NCBI GenBank assembly: GCA_903919455.1
Contig: CAIXIJ010000092.1
Span: 21,540-85,539 of the forward strand
DNA: 64,000 nucleotides
Reading direction: 5' to 3'
From: an uncultured Acidimicrobiaceae bacterium
Lineage (GTDB): Bacteria; Actinomycetota; Acidimicrobiia; Acidimicrobiales; Ilumatobacteraceae
In this document: piece after piece, positions 1-8,195 of the stretch
Numbering within the stretch: the stretch's first letter is position 1
How the letters are laid out: every line of letters starts with the position of its first letter
The notes under the pieces: model-generated
The model's database searches: none
Seen by the model: only the letters and a program-made list of their open reading frames with translations
Told to the model about the DNA's origin: nothing
Made by a program: the position numbers and the translations under genes

Positions 1-639
1 AAGGTGGTGGCACCGGCGGCCCCGAGTGGCGTGCATCGGCGCGACCCGTTCAACCCCCGAGGTCGGCCGAGTTGGTTCCGGTACGCGACCGACCATTCCG
101 GCGAGGTGCCCCAGCAGTTCGATACTCCGCACGCGGGTGATCTTCACGATGTGATCGACGGGCCAGCGGACACTGCCCTGCTCGGTGTACTCGAGCGCGC
201 TGTGCGTTCGGCCGGCGATGCCAGTCGCGTCGCGGTCGTCGGGGAATCGCAAGGTGGTGTGGTTGCTGCGGCGCTTGCCCTTCGGTGGAACCTCGAAAAT
301 CCGGGCCAGCATCTCGGGGCGGTGGGGTTGGTGCGAACAGCTGTCGACCCGGGCATCTGGAATGGCATCACGCCACCTCGGTTCGCCACCCGGTTTCATG
401 TGTTGCTCGGTGCCGCCGACGCCACATTCCGTCCGTACTTCGCGGTGAATTCGCTCGGTCCGTTGCTCGAGCACAATCGGTGCAGCACTGCTGAGGTGCC
501 GAGCGCGTATCGATCGGCTGACGGCAACGTTGCCGTGGAACTGATGCCGGGCATTGGCCACTCCGACTCGAACCGAGCGGTGTACCGCCGTTGTGTAGCC
601 TTGCTGCATCGCGACTGGCTCGATGGTCCGCCCGACTGA
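1..639 (+). CDS. Alpha/beta-hydrolase-like protein, 5' partial
   Basis: The reading frame is open from the first base, so the true start probably lies left of the window, although an in-frame GTG near position 7 or another early codon could serve. The protein shows a nucleophile elbow (GESQG) about 80 residues in, followed by a small-residue helix, and a late Gly-Ile-Gly-His-Ser that fits the catalytic histidine of alpha/beta hydrolases. No signal peptide is visible in the part present. It ends 47 bases before a peptide-binding lipoprotein gene on the same strand. Substrate unknown; esterase, lipase or peptidase activity are all possible. Confidence 0.6.
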   Translation, partial: KVVAPAAPSGVHRRDPFNPRGRPSWFRYATDHSGEVPQQFDTPHAGDLHDVIDGPADTALLGVLERAVRSAGDASRVAVVGESQGGVVAAALALRWNLENPGQHLGAVGLVRTAVDPGIWNGITPPRFATRFHVLLGAADATFRPYFAVNSLGPLLEHNRCSTAEVPSAYRSADGNVAVELMPGIGHSDSNRAVYRRCVALLHRDWLDGPPD

Positions 640-686
640 GCGTCCCATCCTCGCTGCGACAACTTTTCACAGACTCTGGGGGAGCG

Positions 687-2432
687 ATGAAGAAGACGAC
701 ACGCCTGGCCGGTGCTGCACTGGCCCTTGCGTCGGTGCTCGCAGCGTGTGGTGGCTCTGACGGGGGCTCCAGCGGCGGCGGCGGATCGACAACGACTGCT
801 CCGGGCGGTGAGGGTTCGAACACCACCATAGGGGGTGATGTCACGCCGACTGGTGTGCTCAAGGTGGGCACCATCAACGGCATCGATTCGTTGAACCCGT
901 ACAACTACGTCGAGGCGTCGAGCTACAACGCGATGTTGATGATCTTCCCGATGTTGGTGCAGTACAAGGCCGGCTCCGACGAGTTCGAGGGCGATCTGGC
1001 TAGTTCGTGGGAGGTCTCGGCGGATGGCAAGGAGTACACCTTCACGTTGAATCCCGGCACCTGGTCTGATGGAACTCCCATCACCGCCGCCGACGCTGCA
1101 TGGACCATCAACACGACCGTGAAGTTCGCTGATGATGCCACTGCCGTGTCGGCCGGGGCGGTGTCGCACGTGGTGGAGGCCACAGCTCCGTCCGCCGACA
1201 CCTTGGTGATCACGTACGACGCCGCCGTGTCGAACGTGCTGCCGCAGCTTCAGACGTTGTTCATCCTGCCCCAGCACGCATGGGAACCAATCGTCGGCGC
1301 CGACGGCGCTGGCCTGAAGACCTATGCGCCGCAGGAACAGTTGCCCATCGTGTCGGGCGGCGCTTACACCATCGAGAAGTGGGAGAAGGACGGCACCACC
1401 GTCTTCAAGGCCAATACCGACTTCTACGGGCCGAAGTCCAATGTGGAGGCCATCGCGCTGGTGCTCTACACGAACGAAGATGCACTGCTCGCCGACCTGA
1501 AGGCGGGCGAGGTCGACTGGGCCGACGAAGTGCCCATCGCTGCAGCCACGGCCCTGCAGGCGGAAGCTTCGGTGGTGGTGGAGGAAGTGCCCGGATCGCA
1601 GACCAACAACATCACATGGAACTCCAATCCCAAGAAGAAGAAGAACCGCGAGTTGCTCGACCCGAAGGTGAAGCGAGCGATGTCGATGGCGATCGACCGC
1701 GAGGGGCTGATCGAAGTGGTGTACGGCGGTCATGCGGTCACCGTGGAAAGCATGGTGGGGCATATCTCGGGAAGCTGGGAGAACGCGAACCTCGGTCCGT
1801 TGGCGATGGATGTCGATGCCGCCAACGCCGCGCTCGACGAACTCGGTTACCTCGCCGGCTCCGATGGCGTGCGCGTCGTGCCTGCTACCGATGACCAGCC
1901 CGAACACAAGATGAGCTACGAGGTGATGGTGCCCGACAGCCTGAACTTCAACGGCAAGCGGCAGTTCGAACTGGTAGCCGACAACATGAAGGCGATCGGT
2001 GTCGACCTCAAGCTGCTGTCCGGCGGCGACGCGACCGCCGCGTTCGCGTACGAGACCGGAGCCGACTGCGACGCTGCCGCCGGCACCGGGTACGCCGACT
2101 TCGACATCGCGATGTGGGACTGGGTCGGATACCGCGACCCCGACTTCATGCTGTCGGTCACCACGAAGGCGCAGTGGTGCTCATGGAGCGATAGCGGGTA
2201 CGACAACCCCGCGTACGACACGTTGTACGAGCAACAGGCAACGCTCATCGACGTGGCGGAGCGCAAGAAGGTGGTCGATGAGATGCAGCAGATCATCTAC
2301 GACGACGTGGCGTACACCCAACTGGTCAACATGAACATGATCCACGCGTACCGCAGTGGGTGGACCGGGTTCCAACTCGACCTCAACGGCTACTCGAAGC
2401 GCTACTACACCGACGTGCGGCCGGCGGGTTGA
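687..2432 (+). CDS. Peptide ABC transporter substrate-binding lipoprotein (family 5)
   Basis: Predicted 581-residue extracellular solute-binding lipoprotein of the DppA/OppA family. The N terminus has Lys-Lys, a hydrophobic stretch and a lipobox ending Ala-Ala-Cys at about residue 20, then a Gly/Ser/Thr-rich tether, as usual for actinobacterial lipoproteins. The body carries the family 5 pattern (DSLNPYNY near the start, then a W-E-V-S-A-D-G-KEYTFTL block). The ATG at 687 is chosen over upstream starts because it directly precedes the signal peptide and follows a GGGGGAG ribosome site. It heads a five-gene importer operon with its own permeases and ATPases. Peptide specificity is inferred from family only. 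Confidence 0.93.
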   Translation: MKKTTRLAGAALALASVLAACGGSDGGSSGGGGSTTTAPGGEGSNTTIGGDVTPTGVLKVGTINGIDSLNPYNYVEASSYNAMLMIFPMLVQYKAGSDEFEGDLASSWEVSADGKEYTFTLNPGTWSDGTPITAADAAWTINTTVKFADDATAVSAGAVSHVVEATAPSADTLVITYDAAVSNVLPQLQTLFILPQHAWEPIVGADGAGLKTYAPQEQLPIVSGGAYTIEKWEKDGTTVFKANTDFYGPKSNVEAIALVLYTNEDALLADLKAGEVDWADEVPIAAATALQAEASVVVEEVPGSQTNNITWNSNPKKKKNRELLDPKVKRAMSMAIDREGLIEVVYGGHAVTVESMVGHISGSWENANLGPLAMDVDAANAALDELGYLAGSDGVRVVPATDDQPEHKMSYEVMVPDSLNFNGKRQFELVADNMKAIGVDLKLLSGGDATAAFAYETGADCDAAAGTGYADFDIAMWDWVGYRDPDFMLSVTTKAQWCSWSDSGYDNPAYDTLYEQQATLIDVAERKKVVDEMQQIIYDDVAYTQLVNMNMIHAYRSGWTGFQLDLNGYSKRYYTDVRPAG

Positions 2433-2454
2433 GCCCTTTGGCGAGTTTTCGTCC

Positions 2455-3438
2455 GTGACCAGGTACCTGCTGAAGCGTCTCGCATTCGCGGCGCTCACCA
2501 TCTTCGCTGCGCTGACGGTGAACTTCATCCTGTTTCGGGCGTTGCCGGGCGATGCGGTTTCGGGACTGAAGTGCCGTCAGTGCACGCCTGAATTCAAGGA
2601 GGCGCAACGCGCCGCGTTGGGCCTCGATCAGTCGCTGTGGCAGCAGTACGTGTTGTACCTCAAGGGGTTGCTCCACGGCGACCTCGGCAACTCGTGGCGT
2701 CCGCCACATCCCACGGTCTGGTCGCAGCTCTGGGACCCGATCAAGCGCACCCTTCCGATGATCCTTCTCGGCACCGTGTTCTCCGTGGTCATCGGGGTGT
2801 CCCTCGGTTTGCTCGCTGCGTGGCGGCGCGGCTCCATGCTCGACCGCACCGCCACGGGGATGTCGTTGGCGGCATACTCCATGCCCACGCAGTGGCTCGC
2901 GCTGCTGATGGTGCTCTATCTGGCGGGCTGGCTCGGCCTGCCCACATCGGGAGTGAAGGATCCGGATCTCGAGATCGCCCAACTGCTGGGCGACGTCGGT
3001 TGGTGGGAGCTGTTCATCGACCAGTTGCGCCACATGATTCTTCCGGCGCTGGCAATCGGCATTGTGTTCGCTGGCGACTATGCCATCATCACTCGCTCGG
3101 CCTTGGTGGAGACGTTGAGCGAGGACTACGTGCTCACCGCTCGAGCCAAAGGCCTGTCGAGATGGACCGTCATCCGACGGCACGCCCTGCCCAATGCGGC
3201 GTTGCCGATCGTCACCCTCATGGCGCTCTCCCTCGGCACGGTCGTCGGCGGCGTGTTGGTGGTGGAGTATGTGTTCTCATATTCAGGGATTGGCCTCACC
3301 GTGGTGCAAGCCATCTCCGAACGCGATTACCCGGTGTTGCAGGGAGCGTTCCTGCTGCTGACGGTTGCGGTGGTGTTCGCCAACCTCTTTGCCGACCTCC
3401 TGTATCCGAAGCTGGACCCGAGGGTGGTCTTGCGATGA
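2455..3438 (+). CDS. Peptide ABC transporter permease, DppB type
   Basis: Predicted 327-residue inner-membrane permease. The N terminus (RYLLKRL then a hydrophobic helix, TVNFILFRALPGD) is the hallmark of DppB/OppB proteins, and the C-terminal half holds the EAA-type loop (TARAKGLSRWTVIRRHALPNA) that contacts the ATPases. A GTG start at 2455 fits the family start; longer frames lack the typical sequence. It begins 22 bases after the binding protein and overlaps the next permease by an ATGA. Forms the heteromeric channel with the DppC-like product. Confidence 0.93.
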   Translation: MTRYLLKRLAFAALTIFAALTVNFILFRALPGDAVSGLKCRQCTPEFKEAQRAALGLDQSLWQQYVLYLKGLLHGDLGNSWRPPHPTVWSQLWDPIKRTLPMILLGTVFSVVIGVSLGLLAAWRRGSMLDRTATGMSLAAYSMPTQWLALLMVLYLAGWLGLPTSGVKDPDLEIAQLLGDVGWWELFIDQLRHMILPALAIGIVFAGDYAIITRSALVETLSEDYVLTARAKGLSRWTVIRRHALPNAALPIVTLMALSLGTVVGGVLVVEYVFSYSGIGLTVVQAISERDYPVLQGAFLLLTVAVVFANLFADLLYPKLDPRVVLR

Positions 3439-4352
3439 CCGATGTCGCCAGTCAACCCGTTGCGCCGCACACGGTGTTCGCAGCACTGCGTCACAACCGC
3501 TCAGCGCAGATCGGGATAGGCCTACTGATGCTGTTCTTGGTGGCTGCGCTGTTCGGTTCGTGGCTTTCCCCGTACTCATTGTCGCCGTCGAAGGACGAGA
3601 TCTTTCAGCCGCCGAGTCGGGCGCATTGGCTGGGCACCGACGACGCCGGGGTCGACATGCTGAGCCTCATCATCAGGGGCGCTCGCGTCTCGCTGCTGGT
3701 CGGCGTGGCATCGGCGTTGGTGGCGATGGTGATCGGCGGCACCGTTGGGGTGCTCACCGGATACTTCGGTGGTCGCATCGACTCGGTACTGATGCGGGTA
3801 ACCGACTACTTCCTCGTCATCCCCGACGTGCCACTGATGGTGGTTGCGGCTGCGCTGTTCGGTCGCTCGCTACAGAACATCATCCTCATCATTGCCCTCA
3901 TCTACTGGGCGTCGACGGCGCGGATGATCCGCGCCCAGACGCGCAGCGTTCGGGAACGCACCTACGTGCGACGATCCCGAGCCATGGGGGCCAGCAATGC
4001 ACGGGTGTTGCTGACGCACGTCGTGCCCCAGGTGGTGCCGTTGCTCCTGGCACTCACCGTGCTGCAGGTGGCGCTGGGAATCTACGCCGAGACCTTCGTG
4101 ACGTTCCTCGGGCTCGGAGATCCGTCTGCGGTGTCGTGGGGTTCCATCCTTCAGGCCGCCTCGGCCTCGAGCGCACAGACGAATGGGGCATGGTGGTCGG
4201 TGGTTCCACCCGGTCTCTGCGTCACCATGGTGGTGGTTGGCTTCACGCTCGTCGGGCAGGCACTCGAGGAAGAACTCAACCCGCGCTTGCGGGTCGGCCA
4301 CCTGTCGTTCCGCCACTTCAGTCTGCGCATTCGGGAAGTCGAACATGGCTGA
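3435..4352 (+). CDS. Peptide ABC transporter permease, DppC type
   Basis: Predicted 305-residue partner permease. It has the DppC/OppC layout: a cytoplasmic N terminus, one helix (IGIGLLMLFLVAALFGSWLSP), the HWLGTDDAGVDMLS motif and a C-terminal transport domain with the RSRAMGASNARVLLTHVVP coupling loop. The start overlaps the stop of the preceding permease by ATGA, which indicates translational coupling. The stop overlaps the next ATPase gene by eight bases. Confidence 0.93.
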   Translation: MTDVASQPVAPHTVFAALRHNRSAQIGIGLLMLFLVAALFGSWLSPYSLSPSKDEIFQPPSRAHWLGTDDAGVDMLSLIIRGARVSLLVGVASALVAMVIGGTVGVLTGYFGGRIDSVLMRVTDYFLVIPDVPLMVVAAALFGRSLQNIILIIALIYWASTARMIRAQTRSVRERTYVRRSRAMGASNARVLLTHVVPQVVPLLLALTVLQVALGIYAETFVTFLGLGDPSAVSWGSILQAASASSAQTNGAWWSVVPPGLCVTMVVVGFTLVGQALEEELNPRLRVGHLSFRHFSLRIREVEHG

Positions 4353-5307
4353 CCCGGTGATGCGCGTCGATGATCTGAACGTGTGGTTCGAGGTGCCCGG
4401 TGGCGAAGTGCATCCGGTGCGCGACGTGTCGTTCGAACTGCAACGCGGAGAACGCCTCGGTCTGGTCGGCGAGAGTGGATGCGGCAAGACCACGGTGATG
4501 CTGGCGCTCATGGGCCTGCTGCCGCCGAATGCATCGGTGTCCGGCCGCGTGTTGATCGATGGTGTGGATCTTCTGGAGCGCGGCGAAGTCTCCATCCGCG
4601 AGCACCGTTGGCGCGACGTTGCGATGGTGTTCCAAGGCGCAATGAACGCCTTCAACCCGGTTCGTCGAATCGGTGCGCAACTTTTGGAGCCGATGGTGTT
4701 TCATGGCGTCGAGAAGGGTGCCGCGGCGAAATCCCGTGCCTGCGAGTTGTTGGAGTTGGTTGGTTTGCCCGCCACTCGATTCGAGTCGTTTCCCCACGAA
4801 CTGTCCGGCGGGCAGCGGCAGCGGGCAGCGATCGCAATGGCGTTGGCGTGCCGGCCGAAGGTGCTGTTGGCCGACGAGCCCACGACTGCGCTCGATGTGA
4901 TCGTGCAGGCGCAGGTGCTCGATCTTCTGCAGCAGTTGTCCGACGACCTCGGACTGTCGCTGCTCATCGTGACGCACGATCTACCCATCGTGGCCAGCCT
5001 GTGTCATCGCTCGGTGGTGATGTACGCCGGGCAGGTGGCGGAGTCCGGCGCAGCGCTCGACTTGGTACGCAACCCACTCCATCCGTACACGCGCCTGCTC
5101 CACGCAGCGACGCCGGAGATCGGCGGAAGCGGACCCATCGCGTCCATCCCCGGGGTCCCGCCGAGGCTGGATCACCCGTTTCCGGGCTGTGCGTTCGTCG
5201 ACCGGTGTGATGTGGCCGACGACGCCTGTGCGTCGCAGCAACCACAGCTGCTGGAGATCGCCCAGGGACGTGCTGTTCGTTGCCTTCATCCGGAGGTGCA
5301 CCAATGA
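4345..5307 (+). CDS. Peptide ABC transporter ATP-binding protein, DppD type
   Basis: Predicted 320-residue ATPase. Visible motifs are Walker A (GESGCGKTT, Lys48), the Q-loop region (MVFQGAMNAFNPV), signature LSGGQRQR, Walker B (LLADEPTTALD) and the switch His (TVTHD-type, here IVTHD). A C-terminal oligopeptide extension carries several Cys residues (GCAFVDRCDVADDAC), as in DppD/OppD. It overlaps both neighbours (8 bases upstream, ATGA downstream), so it belongs to the importer operon and energises it from the cytoplasm. Confidence 0.93.
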   Translation: MADPVMRVDDLNVWFEVPGGEVHPVRDVSFELQRGERLGLVGESGCGKTTVMLALMGLLPPNASVSGRVLIDGVDLLERGEVSIREHRWRDVAMVFQGAMNAFNPVRRIGAQLLEPMVFHGVEKGAAAKSRACELLELVGLPATRFESFPHELSGGQRQRAAIAMALACRPKVLLADEPTTALDVIVQAQVLDLLQQLSDDLGLSLLIVTHDLPIVASLCHRSVVMYAGQVAESGAALDLVRNPLHPYTRLLHAATPEIGGSGPIASIPGVPPRLDHPFPGCAFVDRCDVADDACASQQPQLLEIAQGRAVRCLHPEVHQ

Positions 5308-6332
5308 CCGGTCCGTTGCTCGACGTCCGCCAGTTGGGGGTGGAGTACGGCGCTCGGCGGTCGATGATCGACGGGATTCGTCGTCGCGAACTGAAGGGCG
5401 TTCGCGCCGTCGACGGGGTGTCCATCTCGGTGAGCGGCGGCGATCTCGTGGCGTTGGTTGGCGAGTCCGGGTGTGGGAAGACCACGACGGCGATGTCGAT
5501 TGCCGGCCTGGTGCCGTATGCGAGCGGGTCGATCATCGTGGAAGGACACGACCTGTCTACGTTGAGCTCCGCGGAGCGGCGTGCGCGTCGCCGGCGGGTT
5601 CAGTTGGTGTTCCAGGACCCGTATGAGTCGCTCGATCCGAGGTTCCAAGTAGCGAGAATCGTGCGCGAGCCATTGGACGTGCATCGGGTAGAGGGCGACC
5701 GCGATGCGCTCGTGCGCGAGGCTCTCCACAAGGTGGGTTTGCGTCCTGCCGAGCAGTTCCTCCACCGTTACCCGCACCAGCTGTCGGGTGGGCAGCGTCA
5801 GCGTGTGGCCATCGCTTCGGCTCTCGTGCTGCAGCCAGCCTTGCTCGTAGCCGACGAGCCGGTGTCGATGCTGGACACCTCGGTCCGGGCTGGTGTGTTG
5901 GAACTGCTGGGAACGCTCCGCACGGAGGGCATGGGCATTCTGATGATCACCCACGATCTGTCCACGGCGGCGCGCTACGCCGACCGAATCTGCGTGATGT
6001 ACCTCGGCCGAATCGTCGAGGAGGGGCCAGCGCACGAGGTGGTGACGTCACCCAAGCATCCCTATACGAGGGCACTGGTCGCCGCTGTGCCGCGCAGCGA
6101 TGGTGCACCGCGGGATCATTCGCTGATGCCAGCCGGTGAGACACCCGACCCGTCGCGGATGCCCAGCGGTTGCCGCTTTCATCCGCGCTGTCCAGTGCTG
6201 GCCAGCGGCGAGGCCGCACGCCTCGGCATCGCCGATCGCTGCCGCGGCGTGGACATCGAACTCGAACCCGAAGTCGGCGACCACCGAGTCGCCTGCCACG
6301 CCGTCACTGTCAGCATCACTACCCACCCCTGA
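5304..6332 (+). CDS. Peptide ABC transporter ATP-binding protein, DppF type
   Basis: Predicted 342-residue second ATPase. Walker A GESGCGKTT (Lys59), LSGGQRQR signature, Walker B (LLVADEPVSMLD) and H-loop (MITHDL) are all present. The Q-loop block VFQDPYESLDPRF is typical of DppF/OppF. The C-terminal extension has PSGCRFHPRCP and a final Cys. ATGA overlap with the DppD-like gene. This is the last gene of the operon; a strong inverted repeat follows at 6383-6428. Confidence 0.93.
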   Translation: MTGPLLDVRQLGVEYGARRSMIDGIRRRELKGVRAVDGVSISVSGGDLVALVGESGCGKTTTAMSIAGLVPYASGSIIVEGHDLSTLSSAERRARRRRVQLVFQDPYESLDPRFQVARIVREPLDVHRVEGDRDALVREALHKVGLRPAEQFLHRYPHQLSGGQRQRVAIASALVLQPALLVADEPVSMLDTSVRAGVLELLGTLRTEGMGILMITHDLSTAARYADRICVMYLGRIVEEGPAHEVVTSPKHPYTRALVAAVPRSDGAPRDHSLMPAGETPDPSRMPSGCRFHPRCPVLASGEAARLGIADRCRGVDIELEPEVGDHRVACHAVTVSITTHP

Positions 6333-6471
6333 CCCCGCCCTCGCCGCCCGTCACCTGCCCCACCCTCCGCCGTTTCTTCGTTCTTGTCGCGGCCCGACCA
6401 CCACGCATGGACGCCCGGCCGCGACAAGTTCGAGATTGCGCGACGGGAATGGTGGGGTCTGCGACGCTGAC
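6333..6471. other. Intergenic region between importer operon and sigma gene
   Basis: 139 bases without a gene. They hold the 12-base inverted repeat listed separately and the upstream region of the sigma factor gene. No clear -10/-35 pair is seen; a GACGCT close to the start codon is only a weak -10 candidate. Confidence 0.6.
6383..6428. terminator. 12-base perfect inverted repeat after the peptide importer operon
   Basis: CTTGTCGCGGCC (6383-6394) pairs exactly with GGCCGCGACAAG (6417-6428) across a 22-base loop. It lies 50 bases after the last ATPase gene and 43 bases before the sigma factor start. There is no T tract, so it may end transcription inefficiently, or be an operator for the sigma gene. 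Confidence 0.5.
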
Positions 6472-6966
6472 ATGGTGATGGGACCGGTTTGGGACGTACG
6501 AGACGAGGCAGGCTTCATGGCCTGTTATCGAGCCACCTTCGCCGACGTATACCGCTACACGGCCATGCTCTGTGGCGCCGATCGGACGGCAGCTGAGGAT
6601 CTAGTGCACGACGTGTACCTCGGCGTGCTGACGGCGGCCCGCCGAGGTGCCGTGCGTGAAGTGTCGGTCGGGTATCTCACCACGGCCACGCGGCACCGGT
6701 TCCTCGATCGGTTGCGTTCAGCGCAACGGGAAGAGCAGCGCCTGCGGCTCGTGTCGTCGGTCTCGGCGGCCGAGGAAGTGGGCACTATGCCAGCGCTACT
6801 GGCAGACCTGCCCGAACGCGAGCGGGCGATCCTCGTGCTGCGGTACGTGGACGATCTCACGGTGGCGCAGGCCGCAGAGGAACTGGGCATCAGTGCCCAC
6901 GCCGCCGAATCGTTGGCGGCACGAGCGATACGACGACTACGACGTCAGGAGGCGCGAGATGCCTGA
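6472..6966 (+). CDS. Sigma-70 family (ECF-like) RNA polymerase sigma factor
   Basis: Predicted 164-residue sigma factor of the minimal two-domain type. Region 2 is seen around AEDLVHDVYLGVLTAA and region 4 as LPERERAILVLRYVDDLTVAQAAEELGIS, a helix-turn-helix that would read the -35 element. Two close ATG codons exist (6472 and 6478) and the choice is uncertain. The stop overlaps the following membrane protein gene by eight bases, the usual arrangement of an ECF sigma factor with its regulator. Signal and regulon unknown. Confidence 0.85.
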   Translation: MVMGPVWDVRDEAGFMACYRATFADVYRYTAMLCGADRTAAEDLVHDVYLGVLTAARRGAVREVSVGYLTTATRHRFLDRLRSAQREEQRLRLVSSVSAAEEVGTMPALLADLPERERAILVLRYVDDLTVAQAAEELGISAHAAESLAARAIRRLRRQEARDA

Positions 6967-8080
6967 GGATTGGATGAACGACGCAGTGGGACCCGAGGCG
7001 CGCCCGCGGCCGGGTTTCGAAGACGCGTTGGCTGGTGAATTGCAGCGCAACTGGCGCACCAACCGACGACCGTGGCGGACCATGGCGTGGGCGGCGGCTG
7101 CGGTGCTGCTGGTAGCTGGCGTCGTGGTGGTGTCGACGCAGTCGGGCAACGACAAGCTGCAGCCGTCGGCACCGACGGCTGCCCCGTTGATCACTCCCGA
7201 CTCGTCCACGACATCGACCACGGTCCCCGCGACAGAGGCTCCCACCTCGCCGCCGCCGACCACCGTGTTCGACCCGTCGGCGGAGTACCCGAACATCGTG
7301 GTGGATGAGAGCACACCGGTGTTCGACCGCACGTTGCTGTGGAGTACGACGGAGCCGGGTGGCTCGAGCGGTTGGTCAGCTTCAGTCACGCGGTCGGGAC
7401 GCGTGTACGTGGCGAAATGGGACAACCCGGCGACGGCAGCGGTGTATGAAGTTGTAGGCACCGATCTGGTCGAGACGGGTCTGACGGTGTCGGGCCGTCT
7501 TCTTTCCGGACCGGACGAACGCCTCTACGTCGGGGACGCGCAGGTGCTCACGGCGTACGAACGCGGCGCGGGCTCCGAATGGACTCCCACTGTCATCCCG
7601 TGCGAGGGCGAAGGCATGCCACACGTCACCCCGACGGCGGTGACGTGTGGATCGAACTCCATCCCGGTGACTCCACCGGCCGACATCGCCACGGTCTCCA
7701 TGGCAGTGACGCCTTCGGGTAGCGACTCGCTGATCGTGTCGATTGACGCGGCTGTCACCGGAGCGCCGCTGGCACGCTGGAACCCGCAGTTTGAGCTTCA
7801 CAATGCGTCGTTTGGGGATTGCATGGACGATGCGTGTCTCACGTCCTACCCCTTCGGACGGACCGGTCTGGTGTGGCACCCGGACATCGTGTCGAGCGAC
7901 CTCCACTCGCTGTTGGTGGCACTGCGCCCGCACACTGACCCCTTGGTCGGTTGGGCCGACTGCGGTAACGCTCGCTGCTACATCTTCGGTGTCGCCGGGG
8001 CCTTCGCATACGGCATGGCGACCACACCCGACGGGTCCACCAGCATCTACGAGTTCCACATCACTGACGCCGCACCCTGA
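6959..8080 (+). CDS. Membrane-anchored protein, probable anti-sigma partner
   Basis: Predicted 373 residues: a cytoplasmic segment of about 45 residues, one membrane helix (MAWAAAAVLLVAGVVVVST), a Thr/Pro/Ser-rich spacer (SSTTSTTVPATEAP) and a large exported domain with paired cysteines (VIPCEG, AVTCGS, DCMDDAC, DCGNARC). No zinc HxxxCxxC anti-sigma motif is seen in the short cytoplasmic part. Overlap with the upstream sigma gene is the main reason for the anti-sigma proposal. The exported domain is not recognised. It ends at the intergenic palindromic repeat. Confidence 0.6.
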   Translation: MPEDWMNDAVGPEARPRPGFEDALAGELQRNWRTNRRPWRTMAWAAAAVLLVAGVVVVSTQSGNDKLQPSAPTAAPLITPDSSTTSTTVPATEAPTSPPPTTVFDPSAEYPNIVVDESTPVFDRTLLWSTTEPGGSSGWSASVTRSGRVYVAKWDNPATAAVYEVVGTDLVETGLTVSGRLLSGPDERLYVGDAQVLTAYERGAGSEWTPTVIPCEGEGMPHVTPTAVTCGSNSIPVTPPADIATVSMAVTPSGSDSLIVSIDAAVTGAPLARWNPQFELHNASFGDCMDDACLTSYPFGRTGLVWHPDIVSSDLHSLLVALRPHTDPLVGWADCGNARCYIFGVAGAFAYGMATTPDGSTSIYEFHITDAAP

Positions 8081-8084
8081 CGGC

Positions 8085-8190
8085 CATCCGAGTGGGGACT
8101 CGCACCCCGGATGTGAGTCCCGACTCGCATGGAGGCCACCGACTCGCATGGAGCCGTAGGACTCGGATGGGGGCCACCGACTCGGATGAT
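8085..8190. repeat. Intergenic palindromic repeat, copy 1
   Basis: A 48-base core (8085-8132) begins CATCCGAGT, contains the hairpin arms GGGACTC (8095-8101) and GAGTCCC (8115-8121), and ends GACTCGCATGG. It is followed by three more GACTCG[C/G]ATG units near 8141, 8160 and 8180. A second copy with 41 of 48 matching bases lies at 40383-40430. Both copies sit between convergent gene ends, so a bidirectional terminator role is possible. Confidence 0.8.
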
Positions 8191-8195
8191 GGGGG

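Noticed and set aside
396..1907. 503-codon minus-strand frame over the peptide-binding protein gene
   Set aside because: Shadow of a well-supported lipoprotein gene, without any recognisable motif.
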